From CAWCXF01 sp963799455 (lineage in GTDB: Bacteria; Pseudomonadota; Alphaproteobacteria; Rhodobacterales; Rhodobacteraceae), in the NCBI GenBank assembly GCA_963799455.1, contig CAWCXF010000008.1, forward strand, positions 1,612,001 through 1,676,000: 64,000 nt of DNA. Reading direction: 5' to 3'. The notes under the pieces are model-generated. The model worked only from the letters and a program-made list of their open reading frames with translations. It did no database searches and was not told the DNA's origin. This document shows positions 53,091 to 62,108 of this stretch, one piece after another (position 1 is the stretch's first letter; the number at the start of each line of letters is the position of its first letter). Both the position numbers and the translations under genes were made by a program.

Positions 53091-54923
53091 TCACTTGGCG
53101 TCCGGCTTGGGTTTGGAGCGCTTGAGGCGGATCGACGACCGGATGTTGCCGAACACGTCCGGCCTCGATCCGTGGGAGCGCATGATCAGGTATTGCTGGG
53201 TGAAGGTGATGGTGTTGTTGGCGATCCAGTAGACCACCAGCCCGCTGGCGAAGCTGCCCAGCATGAACATGAACACCCACGGCATCCAGGCGAAGATCAT
53301 CGCCTGGGTCGGGTCGGCCGGCGTGGGGTTGAGCTTCTGCTGGAGCCACATCGAGATGCCCAGGAGGAGCGGCAGGATCCCGATCAGGATCAGCGCCGCG
53401 ATCGTGCCGGGCTCGGGCGCGCCCCAGGGCAGCAGCCCGAAGAAGTTGGCGAGCGAGGTCGGATCGGGCGAGGAGAGATCCTGGAACGGCCCGAAGAACG
53501 GCGCGTGGCGCAGCTCGATGGTGACGAAGATCACCTTGTAGAGCGAGAAGAAGATCGGGATCTGGAGGATCAGCGGCAGGCAGCCCGCGGCCGGGTTGAT
53601 CTTCTTGGTCTTGTAGAGCGTCATCATCTCCTGCTGGAGCTTCTGGCGGTCGTCGCCCACGCGCTCCTTGATCTTCTCCATCTCGGGCTGGAGCTCCTTC
53701 ATCCGCGCCATCGAGGCGTAGGACTTGTAGGCCAGCGGGAAGAGCAGCGCCTTGATCAGCAGCGTGAGCGTGATGATGGCCAGCCCCATGTTGCCGATCT
53801 GGCCGTTGAGCCAGTGCAGCACGCGGAAGATCGGCTTGGTCAGGAAGTAGAACCAGCCCCAGTCGATCGAGTCGACGAAGCCGTCGATGCCGCCCCGGTC
53901 CTGATAGGTGCGGATCGCCTCCCACTCCTTGGCGCCGGCGAAGAGGCGCATCGAGCGCGCCGCGCTCTCGCCGGGGGCGACCTCGACCGCGGGCATCCGC
54001 GCCTCGGTCTGGTAGAGGTCGGCGCCGGGCACGTATTTGGCGACGCTGGCGAAGGGCGCGCCCTCGTCGGGGATGAGCGCCGTCATCCAATAGTGGTCGG
54101 TGAAGCCGATCCAGCCGTCGGCGGCCACGTCGATGACCTCGACCGGCGCGCCCTCGCGCGGGTCCACGTCGAGGTCGGGCATGTCGTCGTAGCCGATCTC
54201 CTCCAGCTGGCCGTCCGACATCCGCACCACGCCCTCGTGCAGGATGAAGAAGCGGCGCATCTCGGGCAGCCCGTTGCGGGCGACGAGCCCGTAGGGCGCG
54301 AGCTGCACCGTCTCGCCGGTGTCGTTGGCGACCTCCTGGGTCACGGTGAACATGAACTTGTCGTCCACCTCGATCCGGCGGCGGAAGGTCAGCCCCGCGC
54401 CGTTGTCCCAGCGCAGCACGACCGGCGCGCCGGGCGCGAGCGTCTCGCCGCTCTCGACCGTCCAGGGGGTCGCCGCGCCCGGCACCTCCTCGAAGGACAA
54501 GGCGCCCGCGGGCGTCCAGCCGAAGAGCGCATAGTAGGACAGCGGCGCCTCGACCGGCGACAGGAGCTGCACGATGTCGCTGCCGGGGTCGATGGTCTCG
54601 CGGTAGTCGCGCAGGCGAAGGTCGTCGATGCGCCCGCCCGCGAGGTTGACCGAGCCCACGAGCTCGGGCGTGGCGATGGGCAGCCGCGGCGCCTCGGGCT
54701 GCGGCGCGGCGAGTTCGGCGGGTACGGCCGCCCCCGGTGCGACGGCCCCGGGAGGGACGGCCCCGGGCGGGATGGGGGCCGCGGCCGGGTCCTCGGCCCG
54801 CGAGGCGACGGGGGCGTCGGGCTCGATCGGCGCCTGCTGCTCGGGCGGGAACAGCAGGAACCAGGCCAGGATCACCAGGAAGGACAGCGCCGTCGCAAGG
54901 ATGAGGTTGCGGTTGTCGTCCAT
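53091..54923 (-). CDS. yidC: Membrane protein insertase YidC
   Basis: 610 residues. Inserts and folds inner-membrane proteins, alone or with SecYEG. N-terminal helix NLILATALSFLVILAWFLLF at residues about 5-24, then a Pro/Ala-rich linker and the periplasmic beta-domain (about 85-360), and the five-helix core with the GNMGLAIITLTLLIKALLFP helix and YKTKKINPAAGCLP loop. It ends in a basic tail (LKRSKPKPDAK) suited to ribosome contact. The stop is close to the MOSC start. Confidence 0.96.
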   Translation of the reverse strand: MDDNRNLILATALSFLVILAWFLLFPPEQQAPIEPDAPVASRAEDPAAAPIPPGAVPPGAVAPGAAVPAELAAPQPEAPRLPIATPELVGSVNLAGGRIDDLRLRDYRETIDPGSDIVQLLSPVEAPLSYYALFGWTPAGALSFEEVPGAATPWTVESGETLAPGAPVVLRWDNGAGLTFRRRIEVDDKFMFTVTQEVANDTGETVQLAPYGLVARNGLPEMRRFFILHEGVVRMSDGQLEEIGYDDMPDLDVDPREGAPVEVIDVAADGWIGFTDHYWMTALIPDEGAPFASVAKYVPGADLYQTEARMPAVEVAPGESAARSMRLFAGAKEWEAIRTYQDRGGIDGFVDSIDWGWFYFLTKPIFRVLHWLNGQIGNMGLAIITLTLLIKALLFPLAYKSYASMARMKELQPEMEKIKERVGDDRQKLQQEMMTLYKTKKINPAAGCLPLILQIPIFFSLYKVIFVTIELRHAPFFGPFQDLSSPDPTSLANFFGLLPWGAPEPGTIAALILIGILPLLLGISMWLQQKLNPTPADPTQAMIFAWMPWVFMFMLGSFASGLVVYWIANNTITFTQQYLIMRSHGSRPDVFGNIRSSIRLKRSKPKPDAK

Positions 54924-55256
54924 GAGATCCCCCGTAGGCCCATGCGATGGACAAGGGGGGGTTCAATAGCCCGCCGGGGGGGAGGTCAAGGGGGCACGCC
55001 CGCGGCGCGGCGGGCGCGCGCGGTGGCCCGCGGGAACGCGCGGGACGCCTGCCATCACGAAGCCGCGACGGGTTCCATGGCGGGCATCCGGCGGGCTCAA
55101 GCGGGCCCGAGCGGCGGATCGGGACGGCCGCGGCGGCGGGGTGCGGCAGGGCGTCGGCCCTCGGGCGCGGCGGCGCGGGCCGGGGCGCATCGGCCGGGGC
55201 CGGGGCCGGGGCTGCGGAGCGGCCGACGGGGACGCCGCCCCGCCCGGTGGCGAGCC
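54924..55256 (-). other. yidC upstream region
   Basis: 333 bases between the EAL gene and yidC. A possible minus-strand promoter reads TTGACC (54984-54989) and TATTGA (54963-54968) with a short 15-base spacer. The rest has no supported gene. Confidence 0.35.
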
Positions 55257-56828
55257 TCAGCCGGCGCGGCGGGAGATCAGCGGCGGCGGCTCGACGCGGG
55301 CCTTCAGCCGCGTGGCCCAGACCACGGCCTCGTCGTAGGGCATGGGGCGCGCGATGCCGAAGCCCTGGACGTGGCCGCAGCCGAGCTGCGCCAAGAGCGC
55401 GTGCTGTCCTTGGGTCTCGACGCCCTCGGCCACCGTGTCGAGCCCCAGCCGCTCGGCCATGCCGAGGATGGCGGACACCATCTTGTGCTGCTCGGGGTCG
55501 TCCTCGATGCCGGCGACGAAGGAGCGGTCGATCTTGACGCGCGCGATGGGGAAGCGGCGGATGGCGCCGATCGAGGCGTGGCCGGTGCCGAAGTCGTCGA
55601 GGTCGATGCGGCAGCCGAGCTGGGCGAGCCCCATCAGGTTGCGCACGATCACGTCGTCGCCATGGCCCGCCACCACGGTCTCGAGCACCTCGACGGTGAG
55701 CCGGTCGGGCGCGAGGTCGAAGCCGTCGAGCTCCCAGCGGATGCGCTCCAGGAGGCCGGGGTTGCGCAGCTCCTCGGGCGAGAAGTTGACGGCGACCGAG
55801 GGGATCGCCATCCCCGCGCGGTCCCAGGCCCTGAGCGCCCTGAGCGATTGGTGCAGCATGGTCTCGCCCAGGCGCTCCAGCAGCCCCGCCTGCTCCAGCG
55901 CGGGCAGGAACTCGGCCGGGGGCACCACGCCGCGCTCGGGGTCGCACCAGCGCGCGAGCGCCTCGAAGCCGGTGATGCGCCCGGTGTCGGTGCACAGCTG
56001 CGGCTGGAACCAGGGCACGATCCAGCCCTGCGCCAGCGCCTCCTCGGCGCCGCTGGCGAGCGCGTGGCGGGCCGAGGCCTTGCGGCCGATCTCCTCGGAA
56101 TAGGCGCGCAGGGCGGAGGGGCCGGCGCGGCGGGCCTCAGCGGCCGCGCGCTCGGCCGCCTCGATCATCGCCTCCCCGTCCGGGCGCGGCGCGCGGGAGG
56201 GCAGGCAGAAGCCCACCGACGCGGTCAGGTGCACGGTCCCGGCGGGGGTCAGGACGGGCTCGGCGACCGCGGCCTGGAGCCGCTCGGCGAGCTGGAGCAC
56301 GACCTCGAGGTCCGCGCGCCACACCGGCGCCAGCGCCACCGCGAAGACGGCGCCGCCGAGCCGTCCCACCGCGTCGCCGGCGCGGCAGGTGAGGGCGAGC
56401 CGCTCGCCCACGCGGCGCAGCACGTCGTCGGCGAGCGCCATGCCGAGGCGGTCGGCGGTGCGGCGGAACTCGTCCACCTCGATCACCAGGCAGGCGGTGG
56501 TGCGCCCGCGCTGGCCCAGGCCCACCAGCGCCTGGTCGAGCCGGGCCGCGACGCCCTGGCGCAGGACGAGGCCGGTGAGGCCGTCGCGCTCGGAGCGGTC
56601 CGCGCCCCGCGCGACGCCGCGCAGCGCCGCCGCCGTGGCGATGGGCACCATGGCGGCGAAGGCCAGCATCGCCCCCTCGCCGCCGATCAGGCCCGCGCCG
56701 AGCGTCGCCGCCGGCAGGAAGCTCATGGCGCGCGGCCCGAGCGCGCGCAGCCCCAGCGCGGGGACCGCGGCGACGCCGGCTGCCCGATGGGTGTTCGCGC
56801 CGAGGACAGGTCCGCTCCCGAGCTTCAT
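55257..56828 (-). CDS. c-di-GMP phosphodiesterase with degenerate GGDEF and intact EAL domain
   Basis: 523 residues. Two hydrophobic segments near residues 35-70 suggest a membrane anchor. The GGDEF domain starts RDGLTGL at residue 81, but the active loop reads GGAVF at 158-162, so it cannot make c-di-GMP. The EAL domain is intact: GFEALARW near 278, VAVNFSPEELRNP, IDLDDFGTGHAS, KIDRSFVAG and EGVET. It therefore should hydrolyse c-di-GMP. It sits between yidD and yidC, a cluster normally without such a gene. Confidence 0.92.
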   Translation of the reverse strand: MKLGSGPVLGANTHRAAGVAAVPALGLRALGPRAMSFLPAATLGAGLIGGEGAMLAFAAMVPIATAAALRGVARGADRSERDGLTGLVLRQGVAARLDQALVGLGQRGRTTACLVIEVDEFRRTADRLGMALADDVLRRVGERLALTCRAGDAVGRLGGAVFAVALAPVWRADLEVVLQLAERLQAAVAEPVLTPAGTVHLTASVGFCLPSRAPRPDGEAMIEAAERAAAEARRAGPSALRAYSEEIGRKASARHALASGAEEALAQGWIVPWFQPQLCTDTGRITGFEALARWCDPERGVVPPAEFLPALEQAGLLERLGETMLHQSLRALRAWDRAGMAIPSVAVNFSPEELRNPGLLERIRWELDGFDLAPDRLTVEVLETVVAGHGDDVIVRNLMGLAQLGCRIDLDDFGTGHASIGAIRRFPIARVKIDRSFVAGIEDDPEQHKMVSAILGMAERLGLDTVAEGVETQGQHALLAQLGCGHVQGFGIARPMPYDEAVVWATRLKARVEPPPLISRRAG

Positions 56829-56970
56829 GGACGGCCCCTCCGCGCGCCGCGAGCCGTCCCGATCCGCGGCTCGGGATCCATCGCTAGGGCCGAGCCCTTG
56901 CCGACTCCCTAACGGTCGCGTGATTGTCGCCTGCGCCGGGACGATCCGGCGGACGCCGCGCGGGCCGTCC

Positions 56971-57192
56971 CTAGTCGGGCACCTCGTCCACGCCCGAGCC
57001 GCCCCAGGGATGGCATCGCGCGATGCGCCGCAGCGCCAGCCACGAGCCGCGCGCGGCGCCGTGACGCGACAGCGCCTGGAGCGCGTAGGCCGAGCAGGAG
57101 GGGTGGTAGCGGCACCGCGCCCCGAGGAGCGGCGACAGCGCGAGCCGGTAGCCCCGGATCGGCAGCGCCAGCACCCGCGCGAGGGGGCTCAC
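56971..57192 (-). CDS. yidD: Membrane protein insertion efficiency factor YidD
   Basis: 73 residues, amphipathic, membrane-associated. The family signature GARCRYHPSCSAYALQAL with its cysteines and RIARCHPWGGSGVDEVPD are present. Start GTG 57192 overlaps the rnpA stop (GTGA). The EAL gene follows after 142 bases. Confidence 0.94.
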   Translation of the reverse strand: MSPLARVLALPIRGYRLALSPLLGARCRYHPSCSAYALQALSRHGAARGSWLALRRIARCHPWGGSGVDEVPD

Positions 57193-57515
57193 GAATGCAC
57201 CTTCGACAGCGCGCCGCGCAGGTCGGCGAGCAGCGCCTGGAAGCCGCGCGCGGCGGTGGCCTCGGGCCGGCCGATCAGCACGTAGTCCCAGCCGGGCCGG
57301 GCCTCGGGCGCCAGCGCCAGCCGCGCGGCCTCGCGCAGCCGCCGCTTGGCGCGGTTGCGCTGGACCGCGCCGCCGAGCTTGCGCGAGCAGGTGAACCCCA
57401 CGCGGGGGGCCGCCTCGTCGGCGCGCTCGCGGGCCTGGAGCGTGAGGCCGGGGGCGGAGGCGCGCCGCGCGCGGGCGGCGGCGAGGAAGTCGCGGCGATG
57501 GCGGATCGTCTCCAC
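57189..57515 (-). CDS. rnpA: Ribonuclease P protein component
   Basis: 108 residues; protein cofactor of the tRNA 5'-processing ribozyme. The RNR-type motif reads GGAVQRNRAKRRLREAARLA near residue 47. Start GTG 57515 follows rpmH by 15 bases. The N-terminal ETIRHRRDFLAAARARRAS is typical of alphaproteobacteria. Confidence 0.93.
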   Translation of the reverse strand: METIRHRRDFLAAARARRASAPGLTLQARERADEAAPRVGFTCSRKLGGAVQRNRAKRRLREAARLALAPEARPGWDYVLIGRPEATAARGFQALLADLRGALSKVHS

Positions 57516-57530
57516 CCTCGCCTCCGAGCG

Positions 57531-57668
57531 TCAGGCGCTCAGGCGCTTGCGGCCGCGGGCGCGGCGCGCGTTGAGGATCTTGCGCCCCGCCTTGGTGGCC
57601 ATGCGCGCGCGGAAGCCGTGGCGGTGCTTGCGCACGAGGTTGCTGGGCTGGAACGTGCGCTTGGTCAT
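57531..57668 (-). CDS. rpmH: 50S ribosomal protein L34
   Basis: A 45-residue gene on the minus strand: MTKRTFQPSNLVRKHRHGFR then ARMATKAGRKILNARRARG and a basic end. This is a textbook L34. It heads the rpmH-rnpA-yidD cluster behind a good promoter at 57723-57751. Confidence 0.95.
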   Translation of the reverse strand: MTKRTFQPSNLVRKHRHGFRARMATKAGRKILNARRARGRKRLSA

Positions 57669-57722
57669 GTCGCTCTCCACGTCTGGCGCCGCCGGATGCG
57701 GTCGCCGCGGCTCGAAGGCAGG

Positions 57723-57751
57723 CTTCTAGGCGCGCCGGGGGCTCCTGTCAA
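57723..57751 (-). promoter_or_regulatory. Promoter of rpmH-rnpA-yidD
   Basis: On the minus strand, a perfect TTGACA (57746-57751) and TAGAAG (57723-57728) with a 17-base spacer, about 55 bases before the rpmH start. Confidence 0.7.
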
Positions 57752-57940
57752 ACCGCGCGCGAGGGCCGCCCGCTGCAACGAACCCGGCCGCGCGCCCGGC
57801 CTCGGGGCGCCCGACCTGAAACAAATGGGGCGCCGGCGCGGCCCCGCCATCAATGCGGCGTGAGCCCGCTATCCCGAGGCGCCCGACCGCGTCATGTCTG
57901 GGGGCACGGCGCTGCGGCGACGGCTTTCGGGGAGGGTGAG

Positions 57941-58756
57941 ATGACCGACACGGCCACCGATGGGGAGGGGCGCGCAGGCGGACGGGGGGCAGGCGGACGG
58001 GGGGCAGGCGGACGGGGGGCAGGCGGACGGGGGGCCGCGGCCCGGCGCGGCGGCGGGCTGGCGCGCGCGCTGCCGCTCGCGGCGATCGCCGTCGCGGCGA
58101 TCCTGGGGGCCGTGTTCCTGCGCGACCATCTCACCTTCGAGGCGCTGTCGCAGAACCGCGAGCGGCTGATCGCCTTCCGCGACGCCAACTACGCGCTCAC
58201 CGTGCTCGCCTTCATGGCGGCCTACGTCGCCGTCGTCGCCTTCTCGCTGCCCGGCGCCACGCTCGCCACGCTGACGGGCGGCTTCCTCTTCGCCACCTTC
58301 CCCGGCGCGCTCTACAACGTCATGGCCGCCACCATCGGCGCCACCGCGATCTTCGCCGCCGCCCGCTGGGGCCTGGGCGAGCGGCTCGCGGCGAGGATGG
58401 ACGCGGGCGAGGGGCTGGTGCGCCGCGTCAAGGAGGGCATCGACGAGAACCAGTGGTCGATGCTGTTCCTGATCCGGCTGGTGCCGGCGGTGCCGTTCTT
58501 CGCCGCCAACATCATCCCGGCGCTGGTCGGCGTGCCGATCCTCCGCTTCGTGGTCTCGACCTTCCTCGGCATCATCCCCGGCGCGGTGGTCTTCACCTCC
58601 GTGGGCGCGGGCCTGGGCGAGATCTTCGCGCGCGGCGAGACGCCGGACCTGGGCGTCATCTTCGAGCCGCAGGTGCTGCTGCCGATCCTCGGGCTCGCGG
58701 CCCTCGCGGCCCTGCCCATCGCCGTCAAGGCCGTGCGCGGCCGCGGGGGCGTCTGA
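57941..58756 (+). CDS. VTT-domain (TVP38/TMEM64 family) membrane protein
   Basis: 271 residues. After a Gly/Arg-rich tail come about five or six membrane helices (LPLAAIAVAAILGAVFLRDH; YVAVVAFSLPGATLATLTGG; and more). The VTT signature appears as RLVPAVPFFAANIIPALVGV. The DedA/TVP38 superfamily includes lipid scramblases; a lipid role is only inferred. GGGGAGGGTG serves the ATG at 57941. The GTG of the next gene follows one base after its stop, so the pair is coupled. Confidence 0.88.
   Translation: MTDTATDGEGRAGGRGAGGRGAGGRGAGGRGAAARRGGGLARALPLAAIAVAAILGAVFLRDHLTFEALSQNRERLIAFRDANYALTVLAFMAAYVAVVAFSLPGATLATLTGGFLFATFPGALYNVMAATIGATAIFAAARWGLGERLAARMDAGEGLVRRVKEGIDENQWSMLFLIRLVPAVPFFAANIIPALVGVPILRFVVSTFLGIIPGAVVFTSVGAGLGEIFARGETPDLGVIFEPQVLLPILGLAALAALPIAVKAVRGRGGV
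57977..58036 (+). repeat. 15-base tandem repeat in the VTT gene start
   Basis: Four units of GGCGGACGGGGGGCA encoding GGRGA repeats at residues about 13-32 of the VTT protein. In-frame copy changes would vary a flexible N-terminal tail. Confidence 0.85.
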
Positions 58757-58757
58757 C

Positions 58758-60185
58758 GTGGCGCGCATCGACACCGACATCTGCGTCATCGGCGCGGGCT
58801 CCGGCGGGCTCTCGGTCGCGGCCGGCGCGGTCCAGATGGGCGCCCGCGTGGTGCTGATCGAGGGCGGGGAGATGGGGGGCGACTGCCTCAACTACGGCTG
58901 CGTGCCCTCGAAGGCGCTGATCGCGTCCGCCAAGCACGCCCATGCGATGACCACGGGCGGCCCCTTCGGCGTGACCCCCGTCGAGCCCGAGATCGACTAC
59001 GCCGCCGCCAAGGACCGCGTGGCCCGCGTCATCGCGACCATCGCCCCGGTGGACAGCCAGGAGCGGTTCGAGTCCCTGGGCGTGCGCGTCCTGCGCGCCC
59101 ACGCCCGCTTCGTCTCAGACCGAGAGGTGGAGGCGGGTGGGGACACCGTGCGCGCGCGGCGCTTCGTGATCGCCACCGGCTCCTCGCCGCTGGTGCCGCC
59201 CATTCCGGGGCTCGCCGAGGTGCCCACCCTCACCAACGAGACCGTGTTCGCGCTGCGCGAGCGGCCCGAGCACCTCCTGATCGTCGGCGGCGGGCCGATC
59301 GGCATGGAGATGGCCCAGGCGCATCGGCGGCTCGGCTGCGAGGTCACGGTGATCGAGGGCGCGCGCGCGCTCGCGAAGGACGACCCCGAGCTCGCCGCCG
59401 TCGTCACCTCCCGGCTGCGCGAGGAGGGGGTGCGGATCGAGGAGGGCGCCAAGGTCGCCCGCGTCTCCAAGGGCTCGAACGGGGCCGGGCGGATCGCCGT
59501 CGAGGTCGAGGACGGGCGCTCGGTCACCGGCACGCACCTGCTGCTGGCGGTCGGGCGCCGCGCCAACGTCGAGCGCCTGGACTTGGAGGCGGCGGGGATC
59601 GCGCACACCCCGCAGGGCGTCACCGTGGGCGACGACCTGCGCACCACCAACCGCCGGGTCTATGCGGTCGGAGATGTCGCCGGCCGGCTCCAGTTCACCC
59701 ACGCGGCCAACTACCATGCGGGCATCGTGATCCGGCAGGTCGTGCTCGGCCTGCCCGCCCGCGCGCGCCAGGACCACATCCCCTGGGCCACCTACACCGA
59801 CCCCGAGCTGGCGCAGGTGGGCCTCACCGAGCCCGAGGCGCGCGAGAGGCACGCAGGCAAGCTCGATGTCGCGCGCTTCGACTTCCACGAGAACGACCGC
59901 GCCCAGGCGCAGGGCGAGACCACGGGGCTCATCAAGGTGATGGTGGTGCGCGGCCGGCCCGTCGGCGCCTCGATCGTGGGCGCGGGCGCGGGCGAGCTGA
60001 TCGGCGTCTGGGCGCTGGCGCTGTCGAGCCGGCTCAGGATGAGCCAGGTCGCGGGGATGGTCGCGCCCTATCCGACGCTGGGCGAGGTCTCCAAGCGCGC
60101 CGCCGGCGCCTACTTCGCGCCGCGCCTGTTCGAGAACCCCAAGCTCGGCCGCGCGGTGCGCACGCTCCAGCGCTGGCTGCCCTGA
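58758..60185 (+). CDS. FAD-dependent pyridine nucleotide-disulfide oxidoreductase (mercuric reductase-like)
   Basis: 475 residues. FAD site GAGSGGLSVAAGA near residue 12; redox pair GGDCLNYGCVPSKAL with cysteines near 43 and 48; NAD(P) site VGGGPIGMEMAQAHRRLG. The C-terminal dimer domain has APYPTLGE where lipoamide dehydrogenase carries His-Pro, so it is not a standard lipoamide dehydrogenase. Start GTG 58758, one base after the VTT stop. VTT plus this enzyme is a recurring pair in proteobacteria; the substrate is unknown. Confidence 0.88.
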   Translation: MARIDTDICVIGAGSGGLSVAAGAVQMGARVVLIEGGEMGGDCLNYGCVPSKALIASAKHAHAMTTGGPFGVTPVEPEIDYAAAKDRVARVIATIAPVDSQERFESLGVRVLRAHARFVSDREVEAGGDTVRARRFVIATGSSPLVPPIPGLAEVPTLTNETVFALRERPEHLLIVGGGPIGMEMAQAHRRLGCEVTVIEGARALAKDDPELAAVVTSRLREEGVRIEEGAKVARVSKGSNGAGRIAVEVEDGRSVTGTHLLLAVGRRANVERLDLEAAGIAHTPQGVTVGDDLRTTNRRVYAVGDVAGRLQFTHAANYHAGIVIRQVVLGLPARARQDHIPWATYTDPELAQVGLTEPEARERHAGKLDVARFDFHENDRAQAQGETTGLIKVMVVRGRPVGASIVGAGAGELIGVWALALSSRLRMSQVAGMVAPYPTLGEVSKRAAGAYFAPRLFENPKLGRAVRTLQRWLP

Positions 60186-60358
60186 GCGGCCCCGCGCCCG
60201 CAGCGCCTGCGCGCGCGCCCCGGGCGCGGGCGACGGGCCGGCGGAGGGCGGATGGTGGTGACGCGCGACCCCGGCCCGAGGGCCGCGCGCGCGCCGCGTC
60301 TGCGCCGCACTTCCGCCACGCCCGCCAATGCCTTATATGAAGGGCGGGCGGACATGCG

Positions 60359-61756
60359 ATGCTGAACTCCCTCTCGGGGCGCTTCCTGATCCTGACGGCG
60401 CTCTTCGTCATGCTGGCGGAGGTGCTGATCTTCGTGCCGTCGGTCGCTCGCTTCCGCGAGGACTACCTGCTGAGCCGGCTGGAGCGCGCCCAGATCGCCT
60501 CGCTCGCGCTGCTCGCGGGCGACGAGATGATCGAGCCCGAGGTCGAGGAGGAGCTGCTGCGCACCGCGGGCGTGCTCAACGTGGTGCTCAGGCGCGACGA
60601 GATGCGCCAGCTCGTGCTCTCCTCGCCCATCCCCGAGCCGATCCACGCCACCTACGACCTGCGCGACGCGGGCGCGCTCACGCTGATCACCGACGCCCTG
60701 GCCTGCCTCGTCGACACCCGCGACCGGGTGATCCGCGTCATCGGCGACCCGGTGCGCGAGGCGGGGCTCCTGATCGAGGTCACCATGCGCTCGGCCCCGC
60801 TGCGCGCCGCGATGATCGACTACGGGCTGCGGATCCTGGCGCTCTCGGCGATCATCTCGGTGGTCACGGCGCTGCTGCTGTTCCTCGCCGTGCAGCGCTT
60901 CCTGGTGGCGCCGATCCGGGGCGTGGTGGACGGCATGGCGCGCTACGCCGCGGCCCCCGAGGACGCGCGCTCGATCATCGAGCCGCGCGCCGGCCTGCGC
61001 GAGCTGCGCGAGGCCGAGGAGGCGCTGCGCACCATGCAGACCCAGCTGACGGGCGCGCTGCGCCAGAAGGAGCGGCTCGCGCAGCTCGGCGGCGCCGTCG
61101 CCAAGATCAGCCACGACCTGCGCAACATCCTCACCACCGCCCAGCTGCTGGCCGACCGCATGGAGGGCTCGGACGACCCTCGCGTGGCGCGCGTGGTCCC
61201 CCGCCTCGTGGCCTCGATCCACCGCGCGGTGTCGCTCTGCGAGGGCACGCTCGCCTTCGGCCGCGCCGAGGAGCCGCCGCCGCGGCTCGCCCAGCTGCGC
61301 CTGCGCGAGCTGGCCTCGGAGGTGATCGAGGCCGAACGGCTGGCCGCCGGCGAGGGCCTGTCGTTCCGCCTCGACGTGCCGGCCTGGACCGCCTTGCGCG
61401 CCGACGCCGAGCAGCTCGCGCGCGTGCTCACCAACCTCGTGCGCAACGCGCGCCAGGCGATCGAGGGCGTGGGCGGGGTGGGCGAGATCGCCATCGCCGC
61501 GCGCGAGGAGGAGGACGCGCTGGCGATCACCGTCTCCGACACCGGCCCCGGCCTGCCCGAGCGCGCGCGCGAGCACCTCTTCACCGCGTTCCGCGGCGGC
61601 ACGCGCAAGGGCGGCTCGGGGCTGGGCCTCGCCATCGCCGCCGAGCTGGTGCGCGGCCATGGCGGACGCCTGACGCTCGAGCGGACCGGCCCCGGCGGCA
61701 CCCGCTTCGTCATCCGCCTGCCCCGCGCCGACGCGCTCGGCATCGCCGCGCAGTGA
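60359..61756 (+). CDS. Sensor histidine kinase
   Basis: 465 residues. Two membrane helices (residues about 8-28 and about 160-182) enclose a periplasmic sensor domain of roughly 130 residues, then a HAMP-like linker. The H-box KISHDLRNIL carries the phosphorylated histidine at residue 252. N box NLVRNARQAI, G1 SDTGPGLP and G2 GGSGLGLAIA are present. No response-regulator gene is adjacent, so it is an orphan kinase here. ATG 60359 opens MLNSLSGRFLILTALFVMLA. Confidence 0.93.
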   Translation: MLNSLSGRFLILTALFVMLAEVLIFVPSVARFREDYLLSRLERAQIASLALLAGDEMIEPEVEEELLRTAGVLNVVLRRDEMRQLVLSSPIPEPIHATYDLRDAGALTLITDALACLVDTRDRVIRVIGDPVREAGLLIEVTMRSAPLRAAMIDYGLRILALSAIISVVTALLLFLAVQRFLVAPIRGVVDGMARYAAAPEDARSIIEPRAGLRELREAEEALRTMQTQLTGALRQKERLAQLGGAVAKISHDLRNILTTAQLLADRMEGSDDPRVARVVPRLVASIHRAVSLCEGTLAFGRAEEPPPRLAQLRLRELASEVIEAERLAAGEGLSFRLDVPAWTALRADAEQLARVLTNLVRNARQAIEGVGGVGEIAIAAREEEDALAITVSDTGPGLPERAREHLFTAFRGGTRKGGSGLGLAIAAELVRGHGGRLTLERTGPGGTRFVIRLPRADALGIAAQ

Positions 61757-61994
61757 TGGGGCCGCAGGACGAGGGGTCGATGTCGGACGCGCCGCGCGCG
61801 GGCGGCTGCGGCGTCCTCTCCCACCCGCTCCCGCGGGCGGCGGAGCGGGGCGGCCCGTTCCACGGCCCCCTCCGCACGGCGCGCAGCGGGCCTCGCCGGG
61901 GGCCTCGCAGGCGCCGACGAGATCGCTTCGGAGGGGTGGGCGAGGCGCGCCCTTGCCCCGCGGGCGCGCCGGAGCCCGACGCCGCCGGCGGACC
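61757..61994. other. Gap between the histidine kinase and tRNA-Arg
   Basis: About 240 bases with no supported gene or hairpin. Confidence 0.45.
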
Positions 61995-62023
61995 TTGCAA
62001 CGCTCCGCCGCCCCGGCTACATC
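61995..62023 (+). promoter_or_regulatory. Promoter of tRNA-Arg
   Basis: TTGCAA at 61995-62000 and TACATC at 62018-62023 with a 17-base spacer; the tRNA begins 9 bases later. Confidence 0.6.
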
Positions 62024-62031
62024 GCCCTCAG

Positions 62032-62108
62032 GCGCTGGTAGCTCAGTTGGATAGAGTACCTGACTACGAATCAGGGGGTCGGGGGTTCGAATCCTCCCCA
62101 GCGCGCCA
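62032..62108 (+). tRNA. tRNA-Arg (ACG anticodon)
   Basis: A 77-base cloverleaf. Acceptor stem 62032-62038 pairs with 62098-62104, discriminator G at 62105, encoded CCA at 62106-62108. The anticodon loop CTACGAA holds ACG at 62066-62068, which is normally read as inosine-CG. Its 3' end borders a region with IS3-type remnants. Confidence 0.95.
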
